From the NCBI GenBank assembly GCA_021399445.1, contig JAJTUQ010000004.1, forward strand, positions 1,798,001 to 1,862,000: a stretch of DNA of 64,000 nucleotides, in the 5' to 3' direction. The first letter of the stretch is position 1, and every line of letters begins with the position of its first letter. This stretch comes from Xylogone sp. PMI_703 (taxonomy: Eukaryota > Ascomycota > Leotiomycetes). This document shows, one piece after another, positions 34,851 through 46,400 of this stretch. The translations under genes were made by a program, and so were the position numbers. The notes under the pieces are model-generated. The model was given only the letters and a program-made list of their open reading frames with translations, was not told the DNA's origin and ran no database searches.

Positions 34851-35449
34851 ACTATTCTTCTTTAGTTGATATGAAAATTCATTCAATAACACTTGAAGCT
34901 CTACTGGGATATTAAGAGACTTGTTCAGTTTCTCATTTTGTGAATGAACCCATCTTGGTCCTGTGAAAGTTACCATTGCTTCTCCAAGGAAGTAACAAGA
35001 CAAATGCAGATTCACTTGAAAATAGTATATCCACTACTTTACTTTGAATCAATTAGTATTTTACGATAGACTATGCGGCAGAAAGGCCGTTGTTCTTGAA
35101 AGAGCCGAATTCTATTTATCAGAATTGAAAGTTTAATCTAATGCTTCCATATGAAGGGCAGAATAGAGTAAAACCCAGCTTTAAACTTAGGAGTTATAGC
35201 TGAGGGCTTGAACGAGGCAACTAAGAGCGGAAAAGGGGGGCCAGTCACGATGCCTTCAATTAAGCGAGCAGAACCTCTTTACTAAGCAGCCGCAGCGGGC
35301 CCAGCCGGCTTAAATCCGCTAGACCTTCTGCTACGATCGGATTTCCATGCAGCTCTAACCGTTAAAAAAAAGGGCAGCATGGGAACATCACAATTCTCGC
35401 TAGCATAAATAATGTACCTTCACATGAGCGTTCTACCTGCTCTTCTACA
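34851..35449. other. intergenic region before the second Zn2Cys6 gene
   Basis: 3' flank of the GH3 gene and promoter of the regulator. The only notable item is an A-run near 35364. The shared cluster motif is not present. Confidence 0.5.
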
Positions 35450-37017
35450 ATGCGCATGACCCTTCGCCGGTCCTGTGCTTCCTGTGCAAAGTCGAAGCTT
35501 AGCTGCGATCTCCGCACCCCGCAATGCTCGCGATGCCTCAAGAAGAAATCGCCGTGTGTCTATGCGAATGAGCCTTTGACCTCGCCAAGCGTAGCTGCCC
35601 AGAATGGAGAGAGCTATTCCGAGATCCAAGCTTCTGGCAGCTCGTTGACGTTGACGAATCCTGGAACCAGATCGTTTGATCCCTTTGATACATATCCACA
35701 GACCAGACTACCTCGAGCACATGTCCAACGCCTCATCCATCACTGTAAGTTCTCAGTTTCCTAAAGTCCGAAGCTCCCGGAGGATGCGGCTGACAGACTT
35801 AGTTCTGTCCAAAATTGCCTTCCAGTATTATCCACTCGATCTCAACACCGAGTCCAATCCATTTGTTGTCTCGTGGTGGCCGCTTGCTCTTGGGGATCCG
35901 GCGTTATTTCACGTTTCGCTGCAGACGGCATCCCTGGACGAGGAGTTGCGAGCCCAGAGAGGGTTTCCGAACTCGGAGCTGCTGATGGCAGATTCTGTAT
36001 CTCTGGTAAGACGACGGATTGAAGATCCGGTATTAGCACTTCAAGATGAGACTATGGAGTCTGTAATTACCTTGGCTGCAATTGAAGTTAGCATTCCCTT
36101 CCTGCTTTCTCTCTTTCCTCTTCCTTTGTTATTTGGCTTGCGTGACTAACAATACATCAATAGCATGGCAAAGGAAACATTGAAGTCAGCAAGATGCATA
36201 TCGCAGCCGTTAAGAGCATGGTGAGCATGAGAGGTGGGATCAATGAGGTAAAGCTTACAAACCCGCTTATAGCACGAATGGTTCCATGGTAAGATTTCTC
36301 ACGTATATCCGGGCCAATTTATTGCTAATAGCCCCAACAAGGGTCTCTATGCTAGTGATGCAATCTCCTCAATTTGAAACCCAAGATGATTTTGGTACAG
36401 GAGATGGCATCGCACCCATACCGCAATGGCAACTGAGTGACAGCAACTCAGATCCCAGCCTGCCAAGTCTCGATGAGCTGGACATCAACCTTGCAATCGG
36501 CAACATTTTAGTTCGTCTTCGCAACATATTTCACGAGCCACAGTTGTTAGGTCTGTCTACAACTGAGCTTCATGATCTGACATGTTTTGTTTTGCATCGA
36601 CTGCTGCTTCTACCCACTCCTCAAGTTGCGTCACAGTCAGCAATAGTATCTGAATCTGTCCGGTATGCCATAGCACTCTATATCTTCATCCTCCACGGCC
36701 CGACATACTATTCTCATATGGTGTTCCTACACACGATTACTATCCAGCTCCAGAAAAGTCTTGGATCCCTTTCTTCCATTACTGACATCCATGCCTCGCT
36801 GGCCACTTGGCTTCTTTCAGTCGGCATGGTGGCGTCTATTGGCTCTGCTGAGTGCCCATGGTTTATGGTTAGAGCACGGGAAGTTGCAGCAGTTCTTAAC
36901 TTGCGCGCCTGGGAGGATATCTCTCCCCATCTCCGGAGCATTCTTTGGCTGGAAACGCCGCAGTCGGAACTCTTCCGGCAGAAATGGGACGAGGTCTTGG
37001 CAGGCACAATCCCGTGA
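35450..37017 (+). CDS. second Zn2Cys6 transcription factor (sterol uptake/aflR-like small type)
   Basis: The exons are 35450-35744, 35803-36086, 36164-36288 and 36342-37017: 1380 nt, 459 residues. The Zn2Cys6 cluster is C9, C12, C19, C26, C29 and C36 in RRSCASCAKSKLSCDLRTPQ. The middle carries FLSKIAFQYYPLDLNTESNP and FVVSWWPLALGDPALFHVSL, a pattern of many small fungal regulators whose C-terminal region includes SMRGGINEV-type helices. All introns are GT-AG. An ATG six bases downstream (35456) is an equally possible start. It lies between the secreted GH3 gene and the P450, on the same strand as both, and may regulate either. The target is not known. Confidence 0.9.
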
Positions 37018-37689
37018 ATGCAGCGTCCTAACAAATCAACTCAACTTTCATAGTTAGCTATTTGCTTCTGCTTATCTAACAAGTGAACACTGGGCTTGAG
37101 ATGCTCTGCTGACGAATCTTGTTATTCTCATTCCAACACTTGAGTGGACAGAGAGATCAGTCGTGCGGACTTGGCTGTGTCCGAAAGAGGACTAGACTCC
37201 GAGTGTCAGAGGAAATCAGAGCAGCAACCCCATTGGCTGGTCCTGCGGCACGGTCCACACGTCCTCCCATCACAGTGATCGGAGTCTAGTTCTCATTGGG
37301 TTTAGCACAACTTTGTGATAGGGATGAATAAAACGAACTCTCACGGACTCTGGGACAATCAGTAATGCCACAGTATGAACGGCATCACTCCTTCTCAGGT
37401 CAGCCCAGGAAGCGACCAACCAGATCATCACGTCATGTTTTCATGCTCCCATCGATCCATATTTCCCGTGTTCGTAATCGGCAAGATCGGGGCGAACGTG
37501 ATTACTTGTACGCTATTGAGCCATACGGATATGCAGGGTCACTATTCCCTCAGCGACGGTGGTGGGCACCCTAATAAGACATATTAGCACTGTTCTTCTA
37601 CCCGCCAAATTTCTTTCATATAAACCTCCCAGACCCATAACATGTCAATAGAATCAGGAATCTAAAAGTTCTGCAAGTCTGCATTCACC
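37018..37689. other. promoter region of the P450 gene
   Basis: It carries an inverted repeat and a small palindrome (separate entry) and an ATTGG at about 37232. No coding sequence recognised; the frames at 37365-37587 are chance. Confidence 0.5.
37191..37290. promoter_or_regulatory. 12-bp inverted repeat plus ATCACAGTGAT palindrome upstream of the P450
   Basis: ACTAGACTCCGA at 37191-37202 is repeated in reverse as TCGGAGTCTAGT at 37279-37290. The palindrome ATCACAGTGAT (37269-37279) touches the right arm. Inverted TCGGAG/CTCCGA halves look like Zn2Cys6 half-sites, and the palindrome resembles a sterol-element-like inverted TCAC. Function is inferred. Confidence 0.45.
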
Positions 37690-39466
37690 ATGGCCGCGGT
37701 TCTCAATGGCAGTACTTTGCCCTCTCTTGAGCAGGCATCTCAGATCGCCCATTCTAGCACATCAGCCCAGACGGAACGCATCTTGTCGAGCACTTTGGCA
37801 AGTTGGATCAATTGGCAGACCGCTGTCACGACCCTGCTCGTGCTCATTGCGTATGATCAATGTGCACAACCATGATCCATCGAGCACCAGAGAAGGCCGC
37901 TAATATTCCTCTAGTTATGTATCTCAAGCAAAAAGGTTCAATTGCTGGGCCAACGTTCAAGATCCCATTTATTGGACCGTTCCTCCAGGCAATCTATCCA
38001 AAGTTTGATGCCTACCTTGCACAGTGGGCCAGTGGTCCCCTCAGCTGCGTCTCTGTCTTTCATAAGTAGTGGTTTCTCTACCTGGGCAAGGCTGAATCCC
38101 AATGCTGACTTATGCCCGTATAGATTCGTTGTCCTGGCCTCCGACCGTGACATTGCACACAAGGTCTTCAAGTCACCAACATTCACCAAGCCATGCTTAG
38201 TCCCAATTGCAACAGAAATATTGCGCCCGAGTGCTTGGGTGTTTCTGCAGGGAAAAGCCCATGCTGAGTTCCGTAGAGGACTGACTGGACTGTTTACCAA
38301 CAGAGCTATGGGTACATACCTGCCAGTTCAAGAAAAAGTTTACGGCGACTACTTTGACAGATTTGTCTCTATGACCGAAGCAAATGGAGGGAAGCCAACC
38401 GAGTTCATGACTCTTTTCCGAGAGATCAACTGCGCGCTGTCTTGTCGCACCTTCTTCGGGGACTACATATCCCAAGACGCTGTCAAGAAAATTGCAGATG
38501 ATTTCTACCTTGTTACTGCAGCTCTCGAGCTTGTTAATGTCCCTCTCTCGATGTATGTCCCGTTCACCAAGACTTGGTATGGAAAGCGCACAGCAGATGC
38601 CGTGCAGGCCGAATTCGCACGATGTGCTGGTATGTGCAAGGCCAACATGGCCTCCGGTGCTAAGCCAACCTGTATTGTCGACCAGTGGGTTCTACACATG
38701 ATGGAGTCCAAGAAGTATCATGAGAGAATTGCGGCAGGAGAAGTGGTGGAGAAGCCGGCAAATCTCATCCGTGAATTTACAAATGAAGAGATAGGTCAGA
38801 CTTTGTTCACGTTTCTTTTCGCATCTCAAGACGCATCCAGTAGCGCTACTACGTGGCTATTCCAGGTCCTCGCTCAACGACCTGACGTCCTGGATCGCCT
38901 TCGCGAGGAAAACCTTGCTGTGCGTGGTGGCGACAAAAATCGACCATTTGAACTTGCTATGTATGAGTCTCTCACCTATACAAATGCTGTGGTGAAGGAG
39001 CTTCTGCGTCACCGACCACCAGTCATCTTCGTACCATACCTTGCCACGAAAGCATTCCCAGTGACCCCAGACTACACCGTTCCAAAGGGTGCCATGATTA
39101 TTCCGTCATGCTACCCAGCCCTTCACGATCCAGCAGTCTACCCCAGCCCCGACGTATTTGACCCAGAGCGTTGGATTACAGGCGATGCCGAATCGAAGAC
39201 CAAGAATTGGCTTGTTTTTGGCGCTGGTGCCCACGACTGTCTTGCACGAAGATACGTCCCACTAACCATGGCACACATGATAGGCAAAGCTTCGTTAGAA
39301 GTGGATTGGAAGCATCATGCTACGAGCCGCTCGGAAGAGATTAGAGTATTTGCTACACTTTTCCCTATGGTACGTTTAGACATTCCTTCCTAGTGCTCAA
39401 ATTTATTACATAAACTAATGTCATATATAGGATGAATGCCCTCTTACTTTTACCAAGCGATCATGA
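37690..39466 (+). CDS. cytochrome P450 of the CYP61 (ERG5, C-22 sterol desaturase) type, divergent
   Basis: The exons are 37690-37861, 37915-38065, 38124-39369 and 39431-39466: 1605 nt, 534 residues. After a membrane anchor ([15 protein letters not shown]) comes [19 protein letters not shown] and [20 protein letters not shown], clear CYP61 features. The helix-K motif ExxR is E400-R403 (KELLRHRPP). The heme loop is [13 protein letters not shown] with C480 as ligand. The usual CYP61 loop, as I recall it, reads FGxGPHxCLGQ, so this one is diverged. CYP61 puts the C-22 double bond into ergosterol precursors in the ER. With its divergence and its place beside a regulator and a beta-glucosidase, it may be a second copy acting on another sterol. 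The last exon is only 11 codons plus stop. Confidence 0.88.
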
Positions 39467-40430
39467 AAACGCTTTAATATTTATGACCTTTGGGCATGGG
39501 TCGGGGTGGTAATGAAAAACAGCAGAAAGTGTATAGGTTTATGTTACTCTTTAATAGGCTGTCAACTTGTATTATTATAAATATAAATATAAATATAAAT
39601 ATCATAATCATTAGAAGAAAAATTGGCTGGATTCCTAGGTCCTATATGGACTTTCCATAGCGAGGAAAGCAATATCAGGGTGTGAATGAATACCTCCAGC
39701 TACTACTACTCACTGAATAAGTTGTATCGAGAAGAATAGCAATTCACCTACCCGGGTGTCTTGATGCACGTCTCTGGCGAATCATTCGAATTTCCGCTGC
39801 CAATTCAACTCATCCTGTCATGAGTCAGTCAACGGGCCCAGGATCTCTTCCCAGATTCCCATGTATGCACATAGACATGCAGTATAGTGAGACCGACACG
39901 TATGTATGATTGTAAAGTCCGATGCTCACGGCAAATAAGCAACTATTGGATTATTCTCATTTGGTCTTTAGCTTATGCTCTTATACAACTCTATCACGAC
40001 TAAGATATAGGCATTCAAACTTTGATGGAAATGGGCTTGATCTAATCGGTGATTCACCCGTCCGATGCTGCGCACAGGGATTAATCCAGCATCATAGCAT
40101 TATTTCAATGTCCTCGATTGGGAGTGGCACAGGATGTACGAAGTAATGGTTTTGTCCTAGCTAGGTATTTAATCTCTGGCTATGTGGCTGCCTGAATCCC
40201 TCTTTGCATCCTCTCATATGGACCTTTACTGTTGACGCTGATGCCTCGATTCTAGCACAACTCTTAGTTTTGAAGGAAAATATCTTGCATTATCTCTATT
40301 CTAATATCCATACATGATTATATCTCTAGTTTATGACGGTAGTCTATTATCTACGCTCATGAACTAGTCAATAAGACAGAGAGAATAGTATGCTCAATTA
40401 AGTGAACCACTCCTAGCTAGTGCCCGATGT
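39467..40430. other. intergenic region between convergent genes
   Basis: AT-rich, with a TATAAA microsatellite at 39576-39602. No gene recognised. Confidence 0.6.
39576..39602. repeat. (TATAAA)4.5 microsatellite
   Basis: Four complete perfect six-base units and a partial fifth, just downstream of the P450 gene. Confidence 0.9.
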
Positions 40431-43400
40431 CTAGGAGGTTATTCTGTCCTTACTTGCTAGACGTATAGTTAGCGTATTAGTCTTCGAAGGGAAGTCTCTC
40501 TCCTCCAGTAACTGTCGATTCAGCATTTTGCCCAAGTGTGAGTTAGTGAAACTCTGTCCTTTTCTCCTCATCGTCAAGATCATCCGTATGAAATCCATTG
40601 GGCTTGTTGTGAAACTTGTCCCTCGAAAAACCATACCTATTCCACCGACTCGGGTAGTGGGAAGGATAAACCCATCGAATCCAACCTCGACATCATCACC
40701 TGGGGCGCTGGAGCAGAGTCCGAGAAACTTGCATAATGATTCATATTCTTTAAAACTGATCAAGTATAGCTGGCCGGCAAATAGATTGAGTTGTCTAATG
40801 ATATCAGCGCTCGGAAGGGTACGAGGAAAAGCTGGGATAGCGCAGAAAGCAAGATCTTCCAATGTCCGGACTGCAATACTAGAGCGAGCTGAATACGTAT
40901 GCAAGACCGCGATTTCAGATTGGCGGATAGAAGGAAGTAATCTCTGGGCTTCGTAAGGGCTTATTACCACATAACGTATGGTGCGTTTGCTCCTGATACT
41001 TAAGATCCAATGGACAGGTCGCAAGAAAAGATCCATAAGTTGATTATTGCCCTTAATTGACTGCGCGAAATCTTTAGTGACGAGAAGATCGCGTGGCCAT
41101 GCTGCTGAATCGTATTGATGGGACGCACTGGTGGTCGTGAATACCTCAAAAGCTGGCCTAAAAGCATTTGAAGTGCTATCTAGAATACCGCACGTCACCA
41201 ATTGCTCCACATCATTATGAAGAAGATGCTCCAAGGGTATAGCAGGGGGCGGCAATTCCACCTGCTGTTCTCTTTCATTCTCTGGTGACAGCTCTCGCTC
41301 CTGCTCCTCATGCAATGTTGCCATGGCGAATGTTGTGACCTCGAATGCTTTACATTTGGCTCGGATTGTGTTTAGTTGTGTCTGTCGAGTCGACAGCAAC
41401 TTGTCGACTATGCTATTTTGCAAAATCTGTTCTTCGTGACTCTTATTGTCTACTCCATACCTCTGTTGGAGGCTTTTCGCTTCCGGTTCTATGAGGTCCT
41501 TAATCAAGTTCCTCGAGATGGGTTGAGAATCTGCATGGGATTTGCTGTATGCCGCTTGGCGACACTGGTGTCTTATACCTTGCGTGGCCCATAGTGGAAC
41601 ACTCTTCCTTGTATTCGAGATCGTCTCCGTAATACACCATTTCAAAACATCGGCTACTCGAATAGGATTGCCGACATTACCACTATAATCGCGAATTTTA
41701 TGTTGGACCTCCATCGGAGCACAGAATGCGACTGATTGACCCTTTCCGAGCTTTCGCATACGCATGCAAGCTACTAGTAGTTAGCAAACAATTAAATCTA
41801 TCTGGAAAGACAAAATACCTTGAGCCAGTCGGTCCTTGGTGAGCTTGGGCCCCAATGTTACAAGAGCTCTATAGTCAGTTGGCATTTTGAGATCAGTCCC
41901 TCTCGTGTGAGATTCATCCAGGTATACCAAGCATTGATCCATCTGCTTCGCAAACGGTGATACTATTAGGGACACTTTTTCGCCATCTCGACTGAGAACG
42001 CATAGCTCATTTCGGCTATCGAAGAAAATAACAGCTTGGGCATCAATCTCTGGAACCTGAGAAAGCCACCTGCGTGCCAGTTCCTCATTCTGTAACTCTA
42101 GTACTTGTGCTCCAACATCTAGAATTACACGAATTGGTGGGCTCGATTTCAAGACAATGTTCAACAAAACTTCGGTGTTAAGGATGCCTGTAGGAGAGAT
42201 ACTGCTCATATCTTCAAAGGCGTTCTCAGGCTTTAATAGGCAGTCTAATACTGCAGCATTGGTAGGGAGTTGAGGTGGGAGGTCGCATTGTGTGATAGAA
42301 GAAGGTAGAATGTATCTGCTATCGTTTGTTCCACTGAATCCAGTAGTCGGATGAGTTTTGACTGCCGCGATATCCCAGCCAGACGAAGACAGCTTGTGAG
42401 GAAATTCTCTCATTTCTGCTGGGAAGACAATGGTAGAGAGGTAAAAATCAATCACGCTCCGAGCAAATCGCAGAGGTGGGAAAACTTCTCGACGGCACCT
42501 ATCTAAATTACTTAAGTTGACCCCAGTTAATGCTGTAAATTCTGGAGGTAGACTTGAGGCGTGATTGACCCATTTCTTATACTCCTCCCCGGCCTGATCA
42601 GACTGAAGCAATGACTCAAAACTTGAAAGTATCTGTTCATCTGTAAGACCGCCATAATAGTAAGAGAGGCAAGTTAAAACAAGTGTGGCATCTGGATGAC
42701 TGAATTCGGAGCGAGCTGTTGGACTGTCCTTTGCATGATACGGAACAGCCAACATTGTTCGGGAAGAATCGAGGCCATAATTGACGCGCCAGCGCTTTTG
42801 TTCGAATGCAAATGCAAGGATCCCGCCGCCGAAAAGGCCTCTAAGCAGAAGGATAGCATTGAGAACCGATTCTGAATCATCCGCAGCCTCTCGCAAGGAG
42901 TTGAACGGAGTCACATGAGGTTGTGAATCTGTCAAAAACTCGAGTAAAGTCTTGCGAGTTGCAGGAGAGAAAAAACACACAGAAACTCCAGGAAGGCCAT
43001 TTTCGCACAGTTTTTCTGCAACATGCCGTAGCAATTTTTCGCCGACTAAAGTCTGAAGAATTCGAATTCTAGGAAAATGACTAGGATGTGTAGGTAATAC
43101 CTCCAAGCCGTCGGGATGGTTCTTTTGAAACTCCTGGCTAGCCTCACTCAGACGCCATAACACGTATTGAATAATAATCCAGCGATCCGGGCCAAACTCA
43201 ATACCACGCTGCGTACCGACAATATAAACTAGTTCGAATCGCGTGCTGAGGATCTCATCACTCTCATCTAATATATCTCGAGAGTTTTTGCGCAACCAGT
43301 CTTGTGTGTCGACCATAACTTTGCCCAGCTCATTGTCATCGGTATGCAGTCTTTCAAGGCCTAATAGCTCAAAGGAAAGGATGTGCTCTGGCTGTAGGAG

Positions 43401-46400
43401 GAGAATACCACCGAGTTGCATACATTTCTGGTATAGCTGGCGGATTTGAAGTGCTTGTTCTGCACTCAGTTTCAAGGATCGTGAGACCGGCATATAAAAA
43501 ATGTGCCTGTTGATCATCCCGCCCAGCTTTGTTACCAACAAATGGAACATCTGAGTTAGTAGTGGCCTTAGAACAATTGTTCTAACAAGCTTCCTTCTAT
43601 CGGCGAGAGCAGCAGCAGCTATGGGAACTATGACTGATGATTTCCCAAGTCCCATGTTTAGCTGCATCACAGAGTTCTCTCCTGAGGATGGCGAGATCAT
43701 CTCCCTGGCTATTTGGGCCTGTTCTTGTCGGATGAGGATGTGATTCTCGATTTCCAGAAGTAGCCACTCGGGATAGTCCTTGGGATCCCAATCCTGATGG
43801 CCTGGATTTTGAAGTTCGCTCAAAAGATCTACCTTATTCTTCGAACAGGCAACCAGGCGTTCCGCTCGTTGAAGCGCTGCAATGGATAGTCCATATTCTA
43901 TGAAAACATTCCTCCAAGCATCAGGAATTAAACCAATTTTGTCCTTTGAAAGGGTTGAAAGAATAATGGCAGGGGATACACGGGGAAGCATCCGCATTGT
44001 GTGTAAAAGGGAGCATATACCATCAAAAAGTTGGTCGTGGATGAGATTGTACAGGTGCGTTGTATGGTGCTTCGCCTGATTCAGATTTGAATCCAATAAT
44101 GCTGTATATTCACAGGGCAAGTCTGCTGTAGCAGTCTCATCCTCATTAAGTGCCTCGAAACTGTTTTGTAGGTCCGATACATAGGTCTTTTCATGCTCTG
44201 TTGATGCGCGGGAAGAAATACTAGATAAAACTTCTTCAAGCTTCATTCGATTTGTACCATTCCTTGGTTGCCTCGTTACCCAGTGATGGAATGCTCCTTC
44301 CTCGCGCGTTGGCAGATGCGGAGCAGGCTTATTCATCATATCACCCAAATCTAGGTGCTCCTTGCTGGGAGTGTATCTATCAACTGGTAATAGAAACGAA
44401 TAAGGCTCAAAATCTCTAGTAGACGCCGGGATGTCGTTCAAGACGCTTTGTACCTCTTGAATAAAACTTCGGAATTTAGCGTTGCGATACCAACTCTTGA
44501 AGCGGATATTTGCATTTTTAATTGCTTGATTAACCGATATGTATGTATCGTAGCTGCCGTTGCCCGGTCTGGAGAGAGAAGTTGTAGGCCACTGTGCCAT
44601 AAGTTTCCTACAAATGACTGAATCTTTAGCTGACTTGCGTTCTCATGCAGCTCCCTTCGACGGTCATCGGCTTCATCTTCATCTTCATCAGAGAGTGCTG
44701 GGAGATTAGCTTCGGGACACTGATGAAATTTCTTAGCATGTCCTTTTACTAAAGTAGTGAGTTCATGTATCTCAGGTTGGTAGCCCTCAGATAGCTGAAA
44801 CGATGAATCCTTGGGTCCGCAAATAGATCGAAGCCTCGGAACGGTAGCAAAGGCTAGGAGAGTGTGAATAAAATCCTGTTTAGCATATTGAGAATATGAC
44901 AAAGTGGAAAGCAATATCATGATTTCGTATTTATCTTCCTTAGGATCGTTAAAGCAAAGGAGGTCGTGCAGGTGAGACCAGTTCTCAGGAAAAACCTTTG
45001 CAGGAGGTTCGAGCCACATTAAATCAAAGCCTCCTATTAGATTGTTGTCCGCATCATAACCTTGAATTTCTTCGTTCCATGATTCTATTTCGGAAAGCAG
45101 ATTTGGAGAGACTGACAGTGCTGTAGACCATTCATCAACTAGCCTTGCAGTATGGCAAGTTCGTATTTCGCGTGCACTATCAATGTTAAAATCCCGGGAC
45201 GAATATACTTTATCATAGCCGGTAGTAAAGTACTCTGCACCAAAGCCATGTATACGGAATGATGAATCATGTATGGCGGATCTTTTCTGTAACCATGTAT
45301 CGCCGCACGACTTGAGAACAGGCAGCTGTTTTGGATATTCCTCGAATACCAAACTGACATTTTTGTGGAAGTCGGGATGCTGGGAGAGTGGCGAGAGTCC
45401 AAGCCAATCCACCTGCTGCATAACCTTTAAATGCTCTGGGTAATATTGACGGATGGGAGTTAACTGTGCGAGTAGCCCTAGAAGCTCGATATCGACTGAA
45501 TCAAGACGGATGAAAGAGAACGTGGCTGCGCCAACAAGGCCGTGCAATGCTTCTTCAGTGCCCGTTCTTCCAGTGAGTTTGTCGGTTAGACAATGGTAAG
45601 TCAGAGCGTGAAGATATAATCTGAAGAGCCTACTCTGGAGGCTCCCATTATCGACTAGTCTCCCAAGTTGGTTATCAATGCGATAAGAATGATACCTGAC
45701 CTGAGAAGCTGAAGCCGTATCAATTGTAACGCGAGTATGGTAATGTTCCTGGCTGAATCGTATGGTTCCATATGGTATGATGACCGTCCTACTTGACTCT
45801 CCAACTTTTCGCAATACAAGTTTATTGACTAATCCAGTAAATGTTCCGATGGATTGGTTCTCATCCACCACCATATTTCGGAACTGTTTAGACTCGAGTA
45901 GGCGTTCTTCGTTATTCCTAAGGAAAAATTCTAGTTTCAAACGTGGTAGGTGGACGTGGGTCATCCTAGTTCCCTTATTTATGACGATGTAAATATTGTT
46001 TGGCTGCTCTAGGCTACTCAATGTCCGAGCAATAGTGGTTGCTGTGGAGCTGCGGATGTCTATCAACTCTTCACTAGTGTTTCTGAGAACCCTTCTCCCT
46101 ACTTCGCCAACTTGTATGCGCCAATTTTCCGGTGAAGAGGTCCAAGGAGATGTCAATGGCCGCAATTCAATCGAGCTAGTATCCATATCATGCCAGTATA
46201 CGTAGGTCTCCACAAACAGTTTGGGAAAGTCGTCTTGTAAGACATGCATTGGGATGAGCTCGCAGATGTTATTTCTTTTCCGAGTGCGGATGATAAGTTC
46301 GGATTTATACATCGCAAAATGGACCTGTAATTATTAGAGGAAACCCCTTTGCTAATTGTAGGGAGAATATAGAACTACCTGGTGGCCGCATATCTCCCTT

